From assembly GCA_020859645.1 (NCBI GenBank), contig JAJBVU010000210.1, positions 1 through 11,760 of the forward strand: a stretch of 11,760 nucleotides of DNA, given 5' to 3'. The notes under the pieces were generated by a model. That model was given only the letters and a program-made list of their open reading frames with translations, was not told where the DNA came from and made no database searches. The first letter of the stretch is position 1. Each line of letters opens with the position of its first letter. Of the stretch, positions 6,339 through 11,760 are shown one piece after another. Position numbers and translations under genes: made by a program. This stretch comes from Eubacterium sp. (GTDB taxonomy: Bacteria; Bacillota; Clostridia; Lachnospirales; CAG-274).

Positions 6339-6695
6339 TTGAAGGACATAAGCAGGGAAGCGGCTTCTCTTTATGACGGTGTGTTTTGGGCATATGAGTT
6401 TTTAACCTCCGAGGACGGGGAAACAGGCATAGTAAGCCCGGTAAAAAGTGAGTATATAACAGAAGAGCCTTGCAGATTAAGCTTTCAGCTTATAAACGAG
6501 AATATACAAAGCAGATTTGCAGGCTATAAAAATATGACCGCAAGGCTTTTTACCTCGGCTTCCGTCACTGTTAAGGACGGGTCTTTTATAACCGTCAGTC
6601 AAAACGGCAGAACCTATGACTTTGTTTCAAGCGGCGAGCCTGCGGTTTATTTGGGTCATCAGGAGGTTGTTTTGAAAATTAAGAATGCGGGGTGA
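6339..6695 (+). CDS. Probable head closure / head-tail adaptor protein
   Basis: A 118-residue protein begun by TTG at 6339, with GAGAGGGGG at 6322-6330 eight bases before it. The sequence is predicted mostly beta (repeated Val/Ile/Phe-alternating strands in residues 45-115) after a short helical start, in keeping with the small beta-barrel head-completion proteins (XkdH-like) found between connector and tail terminator. I do not see a diagnostic motif. Its position, length, same-strand packing and 15-base gap from the previous gene support the structural role. Product name is inferred mainly from gene order. Confidence 0.6.
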   Translation: MKDISREAASLYDGVFWAYEFLTSEDGETGIVSPVKSEYITEEPCRLSFQLINENIQSRFAGYKNMTARLFTSASVTVKDGSFITVSQNGRTYDFVSSGEPAVYLGHQEVVLKIKNAG

Positions 6696-6700
6696 GATGA

Positions 6701-7189
6701 TTGGTAAACGATTTTGTTAAAGGGGCGGCTTCGGCTCTTAAGGAGTACGGGCTGCCTGTTTATATTGATGAAATGCCTATGGGCTTTTCAAGACCCTGTT
6801 TCGGGGTCAAGTGTATTTCAGCCGAGGTTACGCCCTGTGTCTCGAGGTATTTTAAAGAAGAGATAAGGCTTGGGGTTGAAATTTATATGCCTTATAACTA
6901 TGACAGCGCCGACGGCAGCTTCGAAAAGGGCAGAAGCTTTGCCTTCGGTGAAGCTGAGGTCTTTGCCTATGAAGCTCTGAGATTTATAAGCGTCGGCGAC
7001 AGGCAATACTGCGCTAAGAGCATTTCATCTGAAAGAAAAAGCCAAACTACATCTCAGGGTACCCCCAACGGGCTTGAAGGAACAGGGGGCATTGTCTGTT
7101 TAACCGCTGTTTATTCAAGGTTTGTAAGGAAAGAGCTTTCAGACGAAAGCGGAGTTATGGAAGAGCTGTTTGAAAATTTTGATTTTTAA
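6701..7189 (+). CDS. Probable tail terminator protein (XkdI/XkdJ region)
   Basis: A 162-residue protein started by TTG at 6701, five bases after the previous stop, with a GGGGTGAGA ribosome binding site overlapping that stop. The opening (helix, Gly-Leu-Pro-Val-Tyr-Ile-Asp-Glu, then Phe-Ser-Arg-Pro-Cys-Phe-Gly-Val) is the pattern of Firmicutes phage tail terminator proteins, which cap the tail tube and join it to the head. The central Arg-Leu-Gly-Val-Glu-Ile-Tyr strand and C-terminal beta segment fit the alpha/beta fold of this family. Synteny between adaptor and sheath agrees. Confidence 0.72.
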   Translation: MVNDFVKGAASALKEYGLPVYIDEMPMGFSRPCFGVKCISAEVTPCVSRYFKEEIRLGVEIYMPYNYDSADGSFEKGRSFAFGEAEVFAYEALRFISVGDRQYCAKSISSERKSQTTSQGTPNGLEGTGGIVCLTAVYSRFVRKELSDESGVMEELFENFDF

Positions 7190-7210
7190 AATTTATAAAA
7201 GGAGGGCTTT

Positions 7211-7411
7211 ATGGAAGAGGAAAATGCAGCAAATGAAGTGAAGGAATTAAAAAAAGCCGAAAACAGGTTCTCGAAGGATGCGCTTTTAAAAAGCAGGCTT
7301 TTCAGAGAACAAAGGGATATTCTTTCCGCTGTTTTAAAGGACGGAGAGGATTATTCAAAAGAAGAGGCACAGAAGCTTATTAAAAATTATTTGGAAAAGG
7401 AGATGGCGTAA
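7211..7411 (+). CDS. Conserved small protein preceding the tail sheath
   Basis: A 66-residue, highly charged, helical protein with AGGAGGG ahead of its ATG. The central motif (Lys-Asp-Ala-Leu-Leu-Lys-Ser-Arg-Leu-Phe-Arg-Glu-Gln-Arg-Asp, then Lys-Glu-Glu-Ala-Gln-Lys-Leu-Ile at the end) is one I recognise from small proteins that sit immediately before the sheath gene in many clostridial contractile-tail operons. Its function is unknown to me. The stop codon is directly followed by the sheath ATG, so translation is probably coupled, and the sheath ribosome binding site lies inside this gene. Confidence 0.75.
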   Translation: MEEENAANEVKELKKAENRFSKDALLKSRLFREQRDILSAVLKDGEDYSKEEAQKLIKNYLEKEMA

Positions 7412-8692
7412 ATGGCTGCCGGAGGAACATTTGTAACAGAAAATAAGGTATTGCCCGGTGCGTATATTAATTTTGTGTCTAAGGCCAGGGCTTTGGGCAC
7501 AGTGGGCGAAAGAGGTATTGCTGCGTTTTGTTATTCAACAGGCTGGAGCGACGGAAAGCTTATTTCAATTTCCGCTGAGGAATTTCAGACAAGCTGCCTT
7601 GATATTTTGGGCTATGAATACACAGACGATATGATGAAGCCCTTAAGAGAAATATTTTTAGGCGCAAGCGAGCTTTTACTTTACTGCGGAGCTGAGGGAA
7701 CAGCGGCAGGCGGCTCATCGGGGACGCTGACAGTTAAGGCTGCAAAAGGCGGAACAAGAGGAAACGATATTACAGTTACATCGGCTTTGGACGTTGATGA
7801 TGAGGAAAGCTATGTTGTTAAAACATATGTAGCCGGAGTTTTAGCCGACAGCCAGACAATTTCTTCAGTTGACGATTTTGAGGACAACAGCTTGGTGACC
7901 TTAAGCGGAACTCTTGCGGAAGCAAGCGGAATTGTGCTGACAGGGGGCGAGGACGTAAGCTTTACGGGCAATACATATTCAGAGTTTTTGGGGCTTATTG
8001 AAGCCGAGAGCTTTACCACCGTTTTATATGACGGAGATGACGAAACCACAAAGTCTCTTTTTGTAAGCTTTGTTAAAAGGCTCAGAGACGATGAGGGCTA
8101 TAAGGTGACCTGTGTTCTTTATGACAAGGCTGCGGACTATGAGGGGGTTATTAATGTAACTACAGCTAAGGAGCTTGTTTATTTTACTGCCGGAGCAACA
8201 GCCGGAGCGGAAATTAATGAAAGCCTTACAAATATGGCTTACAGCGGCGAATATGATGTGACTGTAAGCTATACAAAGGCGCAGCTTAAGGCGGCGATTG
8301 CGGCAGGGGAGTTTGTTTATTACAACGATTTGGGAACATTAAGGGTTTTGAAGGACATTAACTCTCTTGTGACAATTTCCACAGATAAAAACAGCGATTT
8401 TCAGAACAATCAGGTTATCAGGGTTTTGGACGCCGTAGGCAACGACGTGGCGAAGATTTTCAACGATTATTATTTGGGCAAAATGCAGAATGACGAGCTT
8501 GGCAGAGACATTTTTAAAAGCGAGGTTATTGACTACTGCGGAAAGCTTCAGAGTATGAGAGCCATTGAAGAATTTTCTTCGGATGATGTAACCGTTGAAA
8601 AGGGTCAGGAAAAGGGCGATGTTATTGTGAACTTCTATATAGAGCCTGTTTCCGCTATGGAGAAGCTTTATATGACCTGTATTGTGGAATAA
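7412..8692 (+). CDS. Contractile tail sheath protein (XkdK-like)
   Basis: A 426-residue sheath subunit of the Phage_sheath_1 type found in PBSX, diffocins and clostridial myophages. It forms the outer tube that contracts to drive the inner tube through the host envelope. Residues 1-90 contain the family opening (Gly-Gly-Thr-Phe, Pro-Gly-Ala-Tyr-Ile-Asn-Phe, Arg-Gly-Ile-Ala-Ala). A beta-rich insertion follows, with the signature Gly-Gly-Thr-Arg-Gly-Asn-Asp-Ile-Thr near residues 110-118. The C-terminal core shows Thr-Asp-Lys-Asn-Ser-Asp-Phe-Gln-Asn-Asn near 323-332 and a final strand (Ile-Glu-Pro-Val-Ser-Ala-Met-Glu-Lys-Leu-Tyr) that links neighbouring subunits. Length is normal and no motif is missing. 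GGAG inside the preceding gene serves as its ribosome binding site. This gene defines the particle as contractile-tailed. Confidence 0.95.
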   Translation: MAAGGTFVTENKVLPGAYINFVSKARALGTVGERGIAAFCYSTGWSDGKLISISAEEFQTSCLDILGYEYTDDMMKPLREIFLGASELLLYCGAEGTAAGGSSGTLTVKAAKGGTRGNDITVTSALDVDDEESYVVKTYVAGVLADSQTISSVDDFEDNSLVTLSGTLAEASGIVLTGGEDVSFTGNTYSEFLGLIEAESFTTVLYDGDDETTKSLFVSFVKRLRDDEGYKVTCVLYDKAADYEGVINVTTAKELVYFTAGATAGAEINESLTNMAYSGEYDVTVSYTKAQLKAAIAAGEFVYYNDLGTLRVLKDINSLVTISTDKNSDFQNNQVIRVLDAVGNDVAKIFNDYYLGKMQNDELGRDIFKSEVIDYCGKLQSMRAIEEFSSDDVTVEKGQEKGDVIVNFYIEPVSAMEKLYMTCIVE

Positions 8693-8713
8693 AAATAAAG
8701 GAGGAAAAGGCTT

Positions 8714-9187
8714 ATGACTTATACCCAGACGCTTAAGGCGTGGGACGCTATTAACGGAACAATGGGCTGCTGTTATGCCAAGGTCGACGGCTCTGTTGAA
8801 GAAATGTTTTACGTTAAGGACATTGAAGCGGTTATTAATAAGAAGAAGTCCGAAATCAGGGTTTTGGGCTATACCGGAACAAAAACAAAGGCAACAGGCT
8901 GGACGGGAACGGGAACTATGAATATGTATTACTGCACGTCGTACTTCCGAGAAATGATGGTAAACTATGCAAAAACAGGCGAGGACACTTATTTTGACCT
9001 TTATATCGAAAATGAGGATCCCTCGTCTGAAATCGGCGCTCAGAGAATTTGGCTTAAGAGAGTTAATATCAATAATGTTGATATAGGAAAGCTTAATGTG
9101 AATAATACCGAGCTTTCGGAGACAATTGAGTTTACTTTCGACGGCGTTGAGATTTTGGAAAGCTTTGATGATGTTGAGGGTGAGTAA
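8714..9187 (+). CDS. Tail tube protein (XkdM-like)
   Basis: A 157-residue tube subunit of the PBSX XkdM family (DUF2001-type). It stacks as hexameric rings to form the inner tube that the sheath drives forward. Hallmarks are an N-terminal Asn-Gly-Thr-Met-Gly segment, then Val-Leu-Gly-Tyr-Thr-Gly-Thr-Lys at about 52-59 followed by Gly-Trp-Thr-Gly-Thr-Gly-Thr. Alternating beta-strands follow, to the C-terminal Glu-Thr-Ile-Glu-Phe-Thr-Phe-Asp. The gene follows the sheath by 21 bases with AAAGGAGG as ribosome binding site. Length is typical. Confidence 0.93.
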   Translation: MTYTQTLKAWDAINGTMGCCYAKVDGSVEEMFYVKDIEAVINKKKSEIRVLGYTGTKTKATGWTGTGTMNMYYCTSYFREMMVNYAKTGEDTYFDLYIENEDPSSEIGAQRIWLKRVNINNVDIGKLNVNNTELSETIEFTFDGVEILESFDDVEGE

Positions 9188-9221
9188 TATTTAAAGAGTG
9201 ATAGCTGAGGGGAAGCGACAA

Positions 9222-9267
9222 GCCTCCCCTTGAGGGGAGGTGGCACACGCAGTGTGACGGAGAGGTG
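9222..9267 (+). repeat. Two-hairpin repeat element, copy B
   Basis: The first stem is 9223-9229 with 9234-9240 (TTGA loop), the second is 9244-9248 with 9252-9256 (GCA loop), followed by ACGGAGAGGTG. Same architecture as the element at 2849-2892, but both stems carry compensating differences. It fills most of the 121-base gap between the tube and chaperone genes, an unusually wide gap in this operon. A six-base inverted repeat (AGCTGA at 9203-9208, TCAGCT at 9284-9289) brackets it and may mark its ends. Confidence 0.75.
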
Positions 9268-9308
9268 TGCCGCCTTTTCTCTTTCAGCTGTTTTAAAGGA
9301 GACTTCAT

Positions 9309-9680
9309 ATGGACATACAGGAATTTTTAAACACAAACAGAATTGACAACATATTTAAAGAGGTCAAGGTATCGGACAGAATTTGCGACAGTGAGGGCAA
9401 GCCTTACCTATTCAAAATAAAGGCTCTATCTATGGAAGAATTTCAAAGGGCTAAGGCGAAAACCGACAAAAGCGGCAGAGGAAGCTTAAACAGCTTCAAA
9501 AGTGCTGTTGTTATAAGCGGCTGCGTTGAGCCTAATTTTAAAGACGCAAAGAGCCTAAAGGCTTTGGGAGCGGCTTTGCCCGAGGACTACCTTAAAAAAG
9601 TGCTTCTTGCAGGGGAAATATCAAGACTTGCGGGGGAAATTCTTAAGCTTTCGGGCTTCGGTGACGGCTATGGGGCTTAG
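9309..9680 (+). CDS. Tail assembly chaperone, XkdN-like
   Basis: A 123-residue protein of the Phage_XkdN type, thought to hold the tape-measure protein and recruit tube subunits during tail assembly. The family pattern is visible: an N-terminal helix, a Val-Lys-Val-Ser-Asp-Arg strand, then Phe-Lys-Ile-Lys-Ala-Leu-Ser at residues 35-41. Gly-Cys-Val-Glu-Pro follows near 71-75, then Ala-Leu-Pro-Glu-Asp-Tyr-Leu-Lys-Lys-Val-Leu-Leu-Ala-Gly-Glu and a C-terminal helix ending Leu-Ser-Gly-Phe-Gly. AAAGGAG precedes the ATG at 9309. Its last 11 bases overlap the next gene, which repeats the same domain. It is separated from the tail tube gene by the repeat element. Confidence 0.87.
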   Translation: MDIQEFLNTNRIDNIFKEVKVSDRICDSEGKPYLFKIKALSMEEFQRAKAKTDKSGRGSLNSFKSAVVISGCVEPNFKDAKSLKALGAALPEDYLKKVLLAGEISRLAGEILKLSGFGDGYGA

Positions 9681-10155
9681 AGCATATTTTTCCGACGGTG
9701 AGCCAAAGGAAAAAACGGTTTTTCTGTCTCCCGGAATAAAATTGCCTGACGGCAGAGCTTTGGGCTTTCACATAAGGGGAATAACCGAAAAGGAATTAAG
9801 GGAGATTAAGGCTGATTCGGAAAAAGACCTTATTTTTAAGGTTATAACAAAATGTGTTTTAAAGCCGAAGCTTAACCTTGACCAATGCGAAAGGCTTTTT
9901 TTGCCGGGCGAAGCCTTAAGGCTTTTTAATGAAATTGTTTCCGCAGGCGGCGGAGGGAAAGCCTTTGACGAGCTTAAAAGAGAGGTAAGCCAAATGCTTT
10001 TAAAGGGCGACAGAGAAGCAGTTTATGGCTGTCTTGCGGCTTTCGAAATGGGCATAAGACCTAAGGAATTTGCCCTTATGGATGTAAGAGAGCAGGCGTG
10101 CATAGCCGCCTTTGCAGACGAAAAAATAAGAATTAAAAAACGGAAGGGGAGATAA
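9670..10155 (+). CDS. Second tail assembly chaperone-like protein (XkdN-like domain plus T-like C-terminus)
   Basis: A 161-residue protein whose first part (about 15-95) resembles the preceding XkdN-like protein. It has an Asp-Gly-Arg-Ala-Leu-Gly-Phe-His-Ile-Arg-Gly-Ile-Thr strand-turn, Lys-Cys-Val-Leu-Lys-Pro, and Leu-Pro-Gly-Glu-Ala-Leu-Arg-Leu-Phe-Asn-Glu-Ile at spacings close to its neighbour. The C-terminal 37 residues (Arg-Pro-Lys-Glu-Phe-Ala-Leu-Met-Asp-Val-Arg-Glu-Gln-Ala, then a basic tail) resemble the downstream T-like portion of frameshifted chaperone pairs in other phages. I chose ATG 9670, with GGTGA at 9660-9664 and an 11-base overlap. An earlier TTG at 9607 lies within the other gene and has no suitable ribosome binding site. 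Its frame is +1 relative to the upstream gene and open from 9559, so frameshifted fusion is possible but unproven. Confidence 0.72.
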   Translation: MGLRAYFSDGEPKEKTVFLSPGIKLPDGRALGFHIRGITEKELREIKADSEKDLIFKVITKCVLKPKLNLDQCERLFLPGEALRLFNEIVSAGGGGKAFDELKREVSQMLLKGDREAVYGCLAAFEMGIRPKEFALMDVREQACIAAFADEKIRIKKRKGR

Positions 10156-10157
10156 AA

Positions 10158-11129
10158 TTGACCGTAAGCCTTATAGTGACCCATAACAATTCAAGCTGTG
10201 ATTTAAGCGATATTTGCGTAGGAAAGATTAAGCTTACCTATGTAAAAAGAGGGGAGCCGTCTGTTCTTGAATTTTCCGTTGCAAGGGATTTAAAGAGCAG
10301 TGTTTTCGGCTTTTACGAGGGGGATTCGGTGGGGTTTTCCGTTGACGGAGTGAATATGTTTTTCGGCTATATTTTCACAAAAAGCAGAGACAAGGAGCAA
10401 ATTATAACAGTGAGGGCCTATGATCAGCTGAGATACCTTAAAAATAAGGACACCTATATTTATTCGGGTCAAAGTGCAAGCTCGCTTTTAAGGCTTATAC
10501 TGGATGATTATAATCTTGGAAAGGGAGAAATTGAAGAAAGCGGATATATTCTTCCGGACAGGGTTGAAAGCAATCAAAGCCTTTTCGACATTATTCTGAC
10601 AGCTGAGGAGCTTAGCCGAAAGGCAACGGGAAAAGAGTTTATACTATATGACGATTACGGAAAAATCTGCTTTAAAAATAAAGAAAATATGGAGCTTGCC
10701 CTGCTTGCGTCATCGGAAGCGGACGGACTTATAAATTTTAATTATTCCACAAGCATAGATACCGACACATATAACAGGGTTAAGCTTTTTATAGGCAGAG
10801 AAAGCAATTTGTGTTATCAGGCCGAGAACACCTCAAGCATAAACGAGTGGGGCGTCCTGCAGTATACCGAGGTTTTAACAAGAGAAAAGCTTTTAAGCGG
10901 AGCCGCCTGTTCCGAGCTTGCGGAAAGTATTCTTTCGCAGAAAAACAGAAGGATCACCACTCTTGTTACAGAGGATATGGGGGAGCCTTCCGTCAGAGCC
11001 GGATGTTATGTTTGGGTTTATGTTTCCGGCGATGTTGAAATAGCCCAAAGGGCGGTTGTTTCAAGGGCGGTTCATACCTTTGAAAACGGTCTGCACAAAA
11101 TGAAACTGAGTCTTGAATTGGAGGATTGA
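10158..11129 (+). CDS. Baseplate hub protein, XkdQ/YqbQ-like (late control D-like fold)
   Basis: A 323-residue protein like PBSX XkdQ, a relative of the T4 gp27/P2 gpD hub that forms the ring at the tube tip and carries the spike. The N-terminal barrel shows alternating strands (Ile-Lys-Leu-Thr-Tyr, Leu-Glu-Phe-Ser-Val-Ala-Arg). The typical Gly-Asp-Ser-Val-Gly-Phe then Phe-Phe-Gly-Tyr-Ile-Phe-Thr lies at about residues 54-76, followed by Arg-Ala-Tyr-Asp-Gln-Leu-Arg-Tyr-Leu-Lys at 85-94. The middle domain has Ser-Ala-Ser-Ser-Leu-Leu-Arg-Leu-Ile, and the C-terminal barrel restores the first fold. TTG start at 10158 with AAGGGGAG six bases before. It follows the chaperone directly, whereas relatives have tape-measure and LysM genes between. 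Confidence 0.9.
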   Translation: MTVSLIVTHNNSSCDLSDICVGKIKLTYVKRGEPSVLEFSVARDLKSSVFGFYEGDSVGFSVDGVNMFFGYIFTKSRDKEQIITVRAYDQLRYLKNKDTYIYSGQSASSLLRLILDDYNLGKGEIEESGYILPDRVESNQSLFDIILTAEELSRKATGKEFILYDDYGKICFKNKENMELALLASSEADGLINFNYSTSIDTDTYNRVKLFIGRESNLCYQAENTSSINEWGVLQYTEVLTREKLLSGAACSELAESILSQKNRRITTLVTEDMGEPSVRAGCYVWVYVSGDVEIAQRAVVSRAVHTFENGLHKMKLSLELED

Positions 11130-11134
11130 GACAT

Positions 11135-11404
11135 ATGAAAATGGCAGAGGCAATTAAGGAAATCTGCAAAAACCAAAGCGAGGCGGCTTATCCCTGTGAT
11201 TTTCTTATAGGAACCGTTTCCGCTGTGGAGCCTTATGAAATAAGGATAAACGAAAAGCTTAAATTGACCGAAAAATTTTTGACCTTTACCGAGACGGCTT
11301 TCGGCAACGGCTACGGGCTTGACATTGACGACAGGGTGGCTTTGCTTGCGGCTAACGGAGGTCAGAGATATTTGGTTATAGACAGAATTGCGGAGGTGGA
11401 ATAA
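11135..11404 (+). CDS. Baseplate-associated DUF2577 protein (XkdR-like)
   Basis: An 89-residue protein with the DUF2577 pattern: an N-terminal helix, then Phe-Leu-Ile-Gly-Thr-Val-Ser-Ala-Val-Glu-Pro, a short strand ending in Lys-Leu-Lys-Leu-Thr, Phe-Leu-Thr-Phe-Thr-Glu, and the closing Asp-Asp-Arg-Val-Ala-Leu-Leu then Gly-Gln-Arg-Tyr-Leu-Val-Ile-Asp-Arg. This OB-like small protein is encoded directly after the XkdQ hub in PBSX-like operons and is thought to belong to the baseplate centre. I chose ATG 11135: GGAGG at 11120-11124 lies ten bases before it. A TTG at 11126 would overlap the hub gene's stop and sit too close to that site. Confidence 0.88.
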   Translation: MKMAEAIKEICKNQSEAAYPCDFLIGTVSAVEPYEIRINEKLKLTEKFLTFTETAFGNGYGLDIDDRVALLAANGGQRYLVIDRIAEVE

Positions 11405-11533
11405 TTGGAGGACTTAAGGGAGCTTCTTAATATTTATTTTTCAGACGATGAAGGGGCGGAGGGAGAAGCCGAAAAGGAAGAGATTATTAACAATAATTAT
11501 GAAAGCATATTTAACTCTTATTATAATGAATAA
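11405..11533 (+). CDS. Short acidic reading frame after the DUF2577 gene, possibly a nonsense-truncated gene
   Basis: TTG at 11405 directly follows the previous stop and is preceded by GGAGG at 11392-11396 with eight-base spacing, a convincing start. The frame gives 42 residues rich in Glu, Asp, Asn and Tyr, then TAA at 11531-11533. I do not recognise the protein. Family synteny would put XkdS (DUF2634) here, but the sequence does not look like it. The same frame stays open after the stop to the window edge with similar composition, so this may be the N-terminal fragment of a longer protein, perhaps a tail component, broken by one nonsense change. A genuine tiny gene is the alternative. Confidence 0.6.
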   Translation: MEDLRELLNIYFSDDEGAEGEAEKEEIINNNYESIFNSYYNE

Positions 11534-11760
11534 AAATTTTTCTCAACTGTTTTGAATGAGGTTTTAAACAGGTCTGAGGATAAAAATGGTGATTCGGCTG
11601 TTATGGATTTTGAAAGAACAGCGGAGAGGGCTTATAGGGGTATTTTCGAAAACAGCTTTTTAAAGGACTTTAATTTCGGCTTTAGCGGAAATACATACGG
11701 AAATAATTACAGTGAAAATATATATGCGGAAAATTATGACGGCAAAAATGCGGATCATTA
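11534..11760 (+). other. Open frame continuing past the TAA, cut by the window end (possible 3' part of the interrupted gene)
   Basis: Seventy-five codons stay open in the same frame as the preceding 42-codon ORF and run off the window. The encoded stretch is Asn-, Tyr- and Phe-rich near the end (repeated Asn-Tyr, Glu-Asn), with a helical segment before it (Asp-Phe-Glu-Arg-Thr-Ala-Glu-Arg-Ala-Tyr). If it is a separate gene, ATG 11603 with a weak GGTGAT at 11588-11593 is the best start; TTG 11552 has none. Family unknown. A tail or tape-measure-related protein is conceivable only from position. Confidence 0.45.

Noticed and set aside
9203..9294. Inverted repeat around element copy B as a terminator
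   Set aside because: The outer stem is only about six bases with a 75-base loop, the T run is just four bases, and the operon clearly continues.
9607..9669. TTG 9607 as start of the second chaperone-like gene
   Set aside because: Its first 21 codons lie within the upstream chaperone gene in another frame and have no ribosome binding site; ATG 9670 has GGTGA and standard overlap.
9559..9680. Classic -1 programmed frameshift between the chaperone genes
   Set aside because: The downstream frame is +1, not -1, relative to the upstream gene and no slippery heptamer is evident; kept only as an open +1/-2 possibility.
10811..11038. 75-codon plus-strand ORF inside the hub gene
   Set aside because: Out-of-frame shadow of the XkdQ-like gene; Arg/Lys/Cys-rich random composition.
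11126..11134. TTG 11126 as start of the DUF2577 gene
   Set aside because: Only one base from the GGAGG at 11120-11124, and overlapping the hub stop; ATG 11135 has proper spacing.

Overview
The window is the head and contractile-tail half of a late operon from a tailed phage or prophage of a Gram-positive anaerobe. Strong GGAGG-type ribosome binding sites, frequent TTG starts (five of the genes called here), moderately AT-rich DNA and PBSX/Clostridium-type structural genes point to Firmicutes, most likely a gut Clostridia member. Every gene called is on the + strand. No integrase, attachment site, tRNA or CRISPR array is visible, so the integrated (prophage) state is inferred, not shown.

Left edge (1-1075): a secreted small protein with its own -10 box and its own intrinsic terminator (a moron-like cassette), then a 60-residue ribbon-helix-helix DNA-binding protein, then a second very strong terminator just upstream of the terminase gene.

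DNA packaging and head (1076-7189): small terminase, large terminase with ATPase and nuclease motifs, SPP1 gp6-type portal, GP20-type scaffold, major capsid protein, then three small connector, adaptor or terminator proteins. The start of the portal gene has been duplicated. A 57-bp copy of its first 19 codons lies 164 bp upstream and is cut off by a short structured repeat.

Tail (7211-11404): a conserved small protein, tail sheath, tail tube, an XkdN-type tail assembly chaperone followed by a second longer chaperone-like gene, an XkdQ-type baseplate hub protein and a DUF2577 (XkdR-type) protein. The sheath and tube identify a contractile (myovirus or phage-tail-like) particle. The tape-measure and LysM genes normally found between chaperone and hub are absent from that slot.

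Right edge (11405-11760): a 42-codon acidic reading frame, stopped by TAA, whose frame stays open past the stop to the window edge. It may be a nonsense-interrupted gene or two adjacent genes.

The main points for a second look are: two copies of a two-hairpin repeat whose stems differ by compensatory changes; the rebuilt portal start at one of them; the tandem chaperone pair; the missing tape measure; and the interrupted frame at the end.
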